A stretch of 6,495 bases of DNA, from assembly GCA_021819535.1 (NCBI GenBank), contig JAKAQU010000173.1, positions 1 through 6,495 on the forward strand, given 5' to 3'. This document shows positions 1 to 6,495 of this stretch, piece after piece; position 1 is the first letter of the stretch; each line of letters starts with the position of its first letter. A program made the translations under genes and the position numbers. The notes below the pieces were generated by a model that was not told the origin of the DNA, searched no databases, and saw only the letters and a program-made list of their open reading frames with translations. This DNA comes from Pseudomonadota bacterium. GTDB lineage: Bacteria; Pseudomonadota; Alphaproteobacteria; Acetobacterales; Acetobacteraceae.

Positions 1-1229
1 TTATTGACGACCGCACGCCCCTCATGCGCAAGCAGCCTCGGCGTCGCCGCCGAGCGCTTGATGAGGGCGCCGCGGGGCGCGAGGTTGCCGCGCAGTACCG
101 CAAGCCCGCCGCCGACGCTGATCGGGTTTTCGCGGCTGCGGATCACGTCCTGGCCGGGAACGATCTCGGCGGCATCGTGTGCTGCGCGGAGCGGTGCGCC
201 GGTCACGGTTGGCGCTTCGAGATCGAGGAATGGGGCGAGTTCGCGCAACAGGGCAGGCACACCGCCGGCCCAGTGGAAATGCTCCATGTAATGGGCGCCG
301 CTCGGCTTGAGATCGATCAGGACCGGCACCTCGCGGCCGATGCGGTCGAATTCATCGAGATCGACCGGGATGCCGAGGCGGCCGGCGATGGCGGTGAAAT
401 GGATGAGCGCGTTGGTCGAGCCGCCGATCGCCTGGAGCACGGTAAAAGCGTTCCGGAACGCGGCCTCTGTCATCACCTCGCTCGGGCGTGGCCCACCGTT
501 CCGGGCAAGGCGCACGGCGGCGCGGCCGGCTTCCTCGGCGGCGCGCAGGCGGTCGGCGTGGGTCGCCGGGATGGTGGCACTGCCGGGAAGCGCCATGCCC
601 AGCGCCTCGGTCATGCAGGCGATGGTGCTCGCGGTGCCCATCACCATGCAGGTGCCGAAGGTCGGCGCAAGCCGGGAATTCACCGCCTCGATCTCGGCGT
701 CATCCATCGCGCCTGCGCGAAACTGTCCCCAGAGCCGGCGGCAATCGGTGCAGGCGCCGAGCACTTCGCCGCGATGATGCCCGACCAGCATCGGCCCGAC
801 CGGCAAGACGAGGGCGGGGAGATCGACGCTCGCGGCGCCCATCAATTGCGCGGGGATGGTTTTGTCGCAGCCGCCGATCAGAACGGCGGCGTCCATGGGT
901 TGCGCGCGCAGCATCTCCTCGGTGTCGAGCGCCATCAGGTTACGCAGAAACATGCTGGTGGGATGGGCGAAGGATTCGTGGATGGAAATGGTCGGAAACG
1001 CCATCGGCAGGCCACCCTCAAGCATGACCCCGCGTTTTACCGCCGCGATGAGGGCCGGGACATTGCCGTGGCAGGGGTTGAAATCGCTCGCGGTGTCGGT
1101 GATGCCGATGATCGGGCGGGCGAGCGCGTCATCGGAAAAACCCATCGCCTTGATGAAGGCCTTACGCAGGAACAGCGAAAATTCCGCATCGCCATAGCTG
1201 GTCAGGCCCTTTTTCATGCCACGCGCCAT
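1..1229 (-). CDS. IlvD/Edd-family dehydratase, sugar-acid (arabinonate/xylonate) type, 3' end outside window
   Basis: Dehydratase of the IlvD/Edd family, which removes water from a polyhydroxy acid to give a 2-keto-3-deoxy acid using a [2Fe-2S] cluster and Mg2+; cytoplasmic. 409 codons are visible and the reading frame is open at the edge; family members are about 570-600 residues, so roughly the last third is missing, including the expected catalytic Ser. Visible residues: Cys53 in DFNPCHGN, Cys121 and the Lys to be carbamylated, Lys123, in GGCDKT, and Cys192-194 region FGTC (Cys194) as third cluster ligand; GGSTNA lies near residue 268. These motifs and LRGNLAP near the edge match L-arabinonate/D-xylonate dehydratases better than branched-chain IlvD (no APCNM or GGCDKNMPG). 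An extra CTDC pair (Cys160, Cys163) is present. Start 1229 is chosen because GGAG lies 6 bases before it; in-frame ATGs at 1247, 1259 and 1283 lack a good ribosome site. It follows the protease gene by 62 bases. The exact substrate cannot be told. Confidence 0.88.
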   Translation of the reverse strand, partial: MARGMKKGLTSYGDAEFSLFLRKAFIKAMGFSDDALARPIIGITDTASDFNPCHGNVPALIAAVKRGVMLEGGLPMAFPTISIHESFAHPTSMFLRNLMALDTEEMLRAQPMDAAVLIGGCDKTIPAQLMGAASVDLPALVLPVGPMLVGHHRGEVLGACTDCRRLWGQFRAGAMDDAEIEAVNSRLAPTFGTCMVMGTASTIACMTEALGMALPGSATIPATHADRLRAAEEAGRAAVRLARNGGPRPSEVMTEAAFRNAFTVLQAIGGSTNALIHFTAIAGRLGIPVDLDEFDRIGREVPVLIDLKPSGAHYMEHFHWAGGVPALLRELAPFLDLEAPTVTGAPLRAAHDAAEIVPGQDVIRSRENPISVGGGLAVLRGNLAPRGALIKRSAATPRLLAHEGRAVVN

Positions 1230-1239
1230 GTCTCTCTCC
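1230..1239 (-). promoter_or_regulatory. Ribosome binding site that decides the dehydratase start
   Basis: On the minus strand GGAGAGAGAC directly precedes the ATG at 1229, with GGAG six bases from it. The three upstream in-frame ATGs (1247, 1259, 1283) have no comparable purine tract, so 1229 is the best start. This rests on spacing alone. Confidence 0.6.
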
Positions 1240-1285
1240 GTCGCCATGGGCGTCAACATGCCCAACCGCGCCTCGTTTGTCATGC

Positions 1286-1299
1286 GGCGCTTCAGCGCC
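1286..1299 (-). other. Small GC hairpin around the protease stop codon
   Basis: A perfect five-base stem (GGCGC / GCGCC) with a TGAA loop; the TGA in the loop is the stop codon of the serine protease. No T-tract follows, so it is not a standard terminator. It may stabilise the 3' end of the protease message or reduce read-through into the dehydratase, but in GC-rich DNA such a short stem can also arise by chance. Confidence 0.35.
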
Positions 1300-2116
1300 T
1301 GATCGCTTGCGGCGGGATCGCGGATGCGGGGACAGCGATGCCGCCGGCGTGATTGACGACCGAGCCGATCTGGATGCCGGCGACCCGCCATTCGCCGCTC
1401 GGAAGGCGGATCAGAAGTGGGGCGCCACTCGTGCCCGACGTTGCGTGACAGGTGTGATGCAACAACACCTCGCCGCGCGCATCGCGGATCTGTTCGGCGA
1501 TGAGGCAATGGAGGTCGGCCTCGATGATTTCGATATGATCCTTGCTGTAGCCGCCGAGCACCGCCTCTGTGCGCGGGGCGGGCATGGCGCTGCTCAGGTG
1601 AAGATATTCGCCCTCGCGGACCAGGGGGCTGGCCAAGGTCAGAACGGCCCAATCCGAGCCGGCGCTGTCCGATTCATGAAACGGGTCATAATTGGGCGCG
1701 ATGGTGAAATCGGCGACGAGTGCGACACCCGCCGCCGTGCCGCGATTGGTCGCGAGCAGGAAATGGATCAGGCGCGGCTGAATGATGAGGCGTGTATGCT
1801 GACGGAAAAGGCAATGCGCCGCGGTGATCGCGGTGTGCGGTCCAACCATGAAGCCGGTGCAGTGCCCGCCGAGCGCGGTCTGCACGCGCCCGAGCGCACG
1901 CCAGGGAAAATCGGCGGGATTGACCGGCTGGCGATCGTCATTGCGGCCGATACCGGGGAGAATGGGCGAGGCGGGAGAAGGCTCGGCGAATTGCAAATCG
2001 GCCGCCGCCGCCGGCGAGACAGGGGCGCCGAAAAAAAATGGCATGAAAAAAATCACCGCGACGAGAGAGAGGCCGCGCAATCCGCTCGCGAAAAAGGGCG
2101 GGCGGCGCTCCGTCAT
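1292..2116 (-). CDS. Secreted trypsin/V8-like serine protease
   Basis: A 274-residue exported serine endopeptidase of the chymotrypsin fold (S1/V8-like group). Residues 1-39 look like a Sec signal peptide: ERR in the n-region, a hydrophobic stretch from about 16 to 30, and cleavage probably after the Ala run (SPAAAA, 36-39). The triad is visible: His101 in TAAHC, Asp155 in SDWAVL and Ser230 in GTSGAP; the usual GDSGGP is GTSGAP, as in V8-like and bacterial relatives. Cys86/Cys102 flank the His loop and Cys204/Cys223 lie before the Ser, giving two likely disulfides consistent with a periplasmic or extracellular location. A short segment (about 40-70) before the FPWRALGRV start of the domain might be a propeptide. 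The start ATG overlaps the stop of the carbonic anhydrase stump (ATGA) and has no clear ribosome site of its own, so translational coupling is likely. Substrate unknown. Confidence 0.88.
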   Translation of the reverse strand: MTERRPPFFASGLRGLSLVAVIFFMPFFFGAPVSPAAAADLQFAEPSPASPILPGIGRNDDRQPVNPADFPWRALGRVQTALGGHCTGFMVGPHTAITAAHCLFRQHTRLIIQPRLIHFLLATNRGTAAGVALVADFTIAPNYDPFHESDSAGSDWAVLTLASPLVREGEYLHLSSAMPAPRTEAVLGGYSKDHIEIIEADLHCLIAEQIRDARGEVLLHHTCHATSGTSGAPLLIRLPSGEWRVAGIQIGSVVNHAGGIAVPASAIPPQAIRR

Positions 2117-2313
2117 GTCGAAACTGGGCGGAAGACACCATCATCGCCGAGCGCGGGATCGAAAATCAGCGACGGATCGACGCGACTATCCGAGCAGGCA
2201 ATCACCATCGCGCGCGGAGACTGGCTTTCGGCGGCGAATTCGGCAAAGCGGCGGCGCTGCTCGGGCCAGCCGGCTGCGCGAAATCGCCGATAGCCGGGGA
2301 AGAGGTCTTTCAT
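2113..2313 (-). pseudogene. Truncated beta-carbonic anhydrase (N-terminal stump, 66 codons)
   Basis: The reading frame starts with KDLFPGYRRFR and continues through SPRAMVIACSDSRVDP, the conserved N-terminal helix and first strand of beta-class carbonic anhydrases (CO2 hydration to bicarbonate). Cys40 is the first zinc ligand and Asp42/Arg44 the catalytic dyad. After FDPALG (about residue 56) the family's ELFVVRN strand is replaced by DDGVFRPVST and a stop; the His-x2-Cys that completes the zinc site is absent. Complete enzymes are about 200-230 residues, so about 70% is gone and the product should be inactive. I found no continuation in the other minus-strand frames in the part I inspected downstream. 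The start at 2313 is 14 bases after the secA stop, with GAGAG abutting that stop as ribosome site. The stop overlaps the protease start. It may be a decaying gene or be kept as a translated leader for the protease. Confidence 0.75.
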
Positions 2314-2327
2314 CGCGAAAGACTCTC

Positions 2328-5057
<2,730 letters not shown>

Positions 5058-5064
5058 GCGTGAG

Positions 5065-5070
5065 CCTTCC
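5065..5070 (-). promoter_or_regulatory. Ribosome binding site of secA
   Basis: GGAAGG on the minus strand, seven bases before the ATG at 5057. It lies just outside the leader hairpin (12 bases from the end of its 3' arm), so it should stay accessible unless the structure extends. Confidence 0.7.
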
Positions 5071-5081
5071 GGGAGAGGCGC

Positions 5082-5143
5082 TGACGAAACGCAACACCTC
5101 GTCCGGCCGTCTCAGCCGGCGATCGGGGTGTCGCGTTTTGTCA
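5082..5143 (-). repeat. Long imperfect inverted repeat (hairpin) in the secA leader
   Basis: Arms 5127-5143 and 5082-5098 are 17 bases each and pair with one G-U and one A-C mismatch. The 28-base interior holds a second hairpin: CCGGC/GCCGG (5103-5107 and 5115-5119) around a seven-base loop. It lies between the stop of the PEP-CTERM gene and the secA ribosome site. No T-tract follows on either strand, so it is a poor fit to an intrinsic terminator. If the promoter at 5144-5170 is real, transcription starts inside the first arm and most of the structure forms the 5' end of the secA mRNA, which could protect it or tune translation. Confidence 0.6.
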
Positions 5144-5170
5144 GATAAGGCGGACCCTGGCGCCGGTCAA
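5144..5170 (-). promoter_or_regulatory. Candidate secA promoter
   Basis: On the minus strand TTGACC (5165-5170) is followed, 13 bases later, by GCCTTATC (5144-5151). This fits the alphaproteobacterial housekeeping pattern TTGAC...GCTANAWC at six of eight positions in the -10 box. The expected transcript start is near 5136. The gap between the PEP-CTERM gene and secA is only 134 bases, and this is the best match I could find in it. Confidence 0.5.
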
Positions 5171-5191
5171 CGCGGGTCGGGGTTCACCGCC

Positions 5192-6244
5192 TCAAACCCG
5201 CCGCGCGCGGCGGCGGATGGTGGCGAGGCCGGCGAGCGCGCTGCCGAGGAGGGCGAGGCTCGCCGGCTCGGGAACCGTGTCATAACCGATCGCCTGAAGG
5301 GCGAGGAGTTCGGGCGAATTATCCGTGAGCCCAGAGGTTGCATACTGGCTGACGGCGTCCTGCACTTCGGGAGACGAGGTTACTCCCCAATCCGCGAAAT
5401 CATCGGAAGAATTCTGGTTGAAGGGCTCGATGTTGGTCTGCCCGCCATCGAGGGAGAAATAGGAATTGGCGGAGCTGGACGTGGTGTAGCTCGGCGTGCC
5501 CGGGGCCGAATAGCGGAACATATCGAGCGGGCCAATGGTGGGAAGCCCGTTGATGACCGGCGCGTCGGCGACGCCGCTGGCGGTGTTTCCGGCCTTGGCC
5601 ACGATATTGAGCGTCGATCCCGCCCCGCCGATGCCGAGCGCTTCATCGATTTCATGCTGAATGATCGGCTCCGGGGCGAAGCTGCCCGAACCACCAAAGC
5701 CGGAGAGATCGCTCGCGTTGAGGGTGATGGTGCTATCGAAAAGCGACCCGCCGCTGTATTGCGTCCCCGAAGTATTAAACCCGAGCGCGCGGAGATCGGC
5801 CGAAGTGGCGAGGATTTGCGGCGCCTGATTGCCGCTCGCCAGATGATTATAGCCTCCCATCTCCACCGTATTTTGATTTTGCAACGCATTGGTCTGTAGC
5901 GCCGACGTGTAACTGGAATAAGTTTCTACATAGGCGGAGGATAGGCTCTGCCCGAGATAGGACGCGGAGCTGGTGATCTGGAAATCGATGGCGACGCTGA
6001 TGGGGTTGGTGAATGTGTTGTCGTAAAATGCTATGGCCTGGGTGATGTCGTTCTTGATGGTGGCGAAATCGGTGCTGCCGGTGATGGAGGCGCCGAAACT
6101 CGCGTCGATGGTCAGGGCCTGAGCCGGCCGGCTTGCGCCGGCGAGCAGCGCGAGGCCGAGAAGGGGCATGCCCAACCGGTAATGCAACCCGGATTTCACA
6201 GCTCTCACCCCCCCGTTCATGCTCGGGACGAAACCGACACCCAT
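5192..6244 (-). CDS. PEP-CTERM sorting-domain protein, putative metalloprotease-like (NF038122-like)
   Basis: A 350-residue exported protein. The N-terminus is a signal peptide with a long n-region, hydrophobic core MPLLGLALLAGAS (26-38) and likely cleavage after AQA (43). The C-terminus is a PEP-CTERM tag: VPEPASL (324-330), a hydrophobic helix, then RRRARR; such tags are cut and anchored by an exosortase, which is not in this window. The mature part is rich in Ser, Thr, Gly and Asn, as is usual for these surface or matrix proteins. QHEIDEALG (196-204) and MFRYSAPG (242-249) plus YFSLDGG (262-268) resemble, from memory, the NF038122 PEP-CTERM metalloprotease family. The expected HExxH is HExxE here (His197, Glu198, Glu201), so activity is uncertain. 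ATG at 6244 is chosen, with GGAG eight bases upstream; a GTG at 6247 is equally close and an ATG at 6220 lacks a ribosome site. The gene probably forms its own transcript, as it lies between two candidate promoters. Confidence 0.85.
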   Translation of the reverse strand: MGVGFVPSMNGGVRAVKSGLHYRLGMPLLGLALLAGASRPAQALTIDASFGASITGSTDFATIKNDITQAIAFYDNTFTNPISVAIDFQITSSASYLGQSLSSAYVETYSSYTSALQTNALQNQNTVEMGGYNHLASGNQAPQILATSADLRALGFNTSGTQYSGGSLFDSTITLNASDLSGFGGSGSFAPEPIIQHEIDEALGIGGAGSTLNIVAKAGNTASGVADAPVINGLPTIGPLDMFRYSAPGTPSYTTSSSANSYFSLDGGQTNIEPFNQNSSDDFADWGVTSSPEVQDAVSQYATSGLTDNSPELLALQAIGYDTVPEPASLALLGSALAGLATIRRRARRV

Positions 6245-6284
6245 CACTCAAGCTCCAAAACTGTGGGCAACATAAAGGACTTGT

Positions 6285-6298
6285 CCCCCGCCCGGGGG
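6285..6298 (-). other. GC hairpin in the leader of the PEP-CTERM gene
   Basis: A perfect five-base stem of C's and G's (6285-6289 with 6294-6298) around a four-base loop. It lies 29 bases upstream of the GGAG ribosome site (6253-6256), in the predicted 5' leader. An adjoining short palindrome, GTGCTTGCAC at 6298-6307, overlaps the predicted transcript start. No T-tract follows on the minus strand. Function not known. Confidence 0.4.
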
Positions 6299-6308
6299 TG
6301 CTTGCACA

Positions 6309-6337
6309 CGTATCGGAAAAATTCGTCCCAAGGTCAA
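6309..6337 (-). promoter_or_regulatory. Candidate promoter of the PEP-CTERM gene
   Basis: On the minus strand TTGACC (6332-6337) and GATACG (6309-6314) are separated by 17 bases, a normal sigma-70 spacing; the -10 box matches three of six consensus positions. The expected start is near 6302, giving a leader of about 58 bases. The same TTGACC box occurs in the candidate secA promoter. The -35 box is preceded by an AT-rich stretch that could act as an UP element. Confidence 0.45.
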
Positions 6338-6346
6338 TATGTTTTA

Positions 6347-6354
6347 GCGATCGC
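6347..6354. promoter_or_regulatory. Palindrome GCGATCGC upstream of the -35 box
   Basis: An eight-base perfect palindrome flanked by TTTT on one side and AAAA on the other, ten bases upstream of the candidate -35 box. Its symmetry and position fit an operator for a dimeric regulator, but no known regulator motif is recognised and an eight-base palindrome in a GC-rich genome may be chance. Confidence 0.25.
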
Positions 6355-6391
6355 GCAAAAATATTAATCATTGAGCGTTATTATTTATTTG

Positions 6392-6495
6392 TTAACGATT
6401 TAGTATATTTTGAGACATTGGCGCGCGGGCAGCCCAGCCGAGCCGCTGCAATTCCGGTATCGTTGCCTCTTCCTCTGGCCGGCCGAGGCAGAAAT
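6392..6495 (-). CDS. bluB: Probable 5,6-dimethylbenzimidazole synthase BluB, C-terminal end only
   Basis: An open frame enters from the right edge and ends at TAA (6392-6394), giving 33 visible residues. They begin FCLGRPEEE and continue PELQRLGWAAR, which resembles, from memory, the C-terminal tail of BluB proteins (LC-G-P-E-E, then PELE-x-x-GW-x-x-R). BluB is a flavin-destructase of the nitroreductase fold that turns FMNH2 into dimethylbenzimidazole, the lower ligand of vitamin B12. The other two frames on this strand give less convincing peptides. All catalytic parts lie outside the window, so the call rests only on this tail. The stop lies 147 bases before the PEP-CTERM start, with no hairpin terminator visible between them. 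Confidence 0.6.
   Translation of the reverse strand, partial: FCLGRPEEEATIPELQRLGWAARAPMSQNILNR

Noticed and set aside
1..1229. Dehydratase as branched-chain IlvD (dihydroxy-acid dehydratase)
   Set aside because: The cysteine contexts (NPCHGN, GGCDKT, FGTC) and LRGNLAP fit the sugar-acid dehydratase branch better, though databases may still carry the IlvD name.
24..1352. 442-codon plus-strand open frame opposite the dehydratase
   Set aside because: Its translation is low-complexity Arg/Gly/Ala/His-rich sequence without family motifs, while the minus strand encodes a clear IlvD/Edd protein.
2113..2143. Simple frameshift restoring the carbonic anhydrase
   Set aside because: Neither alternative frame past the break gives the ELFVVRN strand or a His-x2-Cys motif; the downstream sequence instead encodes the protease signal peptide.
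1277..2293. 338-codon plus-strand open frame opposite the protease
   Set aside because: The minus strand has a full catalytic triad and signal peptide; the plus-strand product has neither domain nor ribosome site.
5082..5143. Inverted repeat read as an intrinsic terminator of the PEP-CTERM gene
   Set aside because: No T-tract follows the stem on the minus strand and the stem overlaps the predicted secA transcript start; a factor-dependent end cannot be excluded.
5060..5899. 279-codon plus-strand open frame opposite the PEP-CTERM gene
   Set aside because: No recognisable family; it crosses the intergenic region and the opposing frame has a signal peptide and PEP-CTERM tag.

Overview
All genes in this window read on the minus strand. 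High GC, an alphaproteobacterial-type SecA, TTGAC-type promoters and a PEP-CTERM protein suggest an alphaproteobacterium, probably Rhodospirillales/Acetobacteraceae. The family assignment is inferred from general resemblance, not from any search.

Layout in transcription order, from high to low coordinates: (1) the last 33 codons of an apparent bluB (5,6-dimethylbenzimidazole synthase) enter at the right edge and stop at 6392. (2) An AT-rich gap of about 145 bases carries a candidate promoter, a GC hairpin and small palindromes. (3) A 350-residue exported PEP-CTERM protein follows (5192-6244); it resembles a putative metalloprotease family and has an HExxE motif where HExxH would be expected. 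(4) A 134-base gap holds a candidate promoter and a long imperfect inverted repeat that would fold in the secA leader. (5) secA is complete (2328-5057, 909 aa). (6) Fourteen bases later comes a 66-codon N-terminal stump of a beta-carbonic anhydrase (2113-2313). It keeps the first zinc Cys and the Asp/Arg dyad but has lost the His-x2-Cys half. (7) Its stop overlaps, as ATGA, the start of a secreted trypsin/V8-like serine protease (1292-2116). (8) An IlvD/Edd-family dehydratase of the sugar-acid type (start 1229) runs off the left edge.

secA, the carbonic anhydrase stump, the protease and the dehydratase are closely spaced on one strand and could form one transcript led by secA. The protease has a Sec signal peptide, so it would itself be a SecA client. 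The most notable points are the truncated carbonic anhydrase, which may survive only as a translational coupler for the protease, the structured secA leader, and the HExxE site of the PEP-CTERM protein. I see no RNA genes, CRISPR arrays, insertion sequences or phage genes, and no clearly new multi-gene system.
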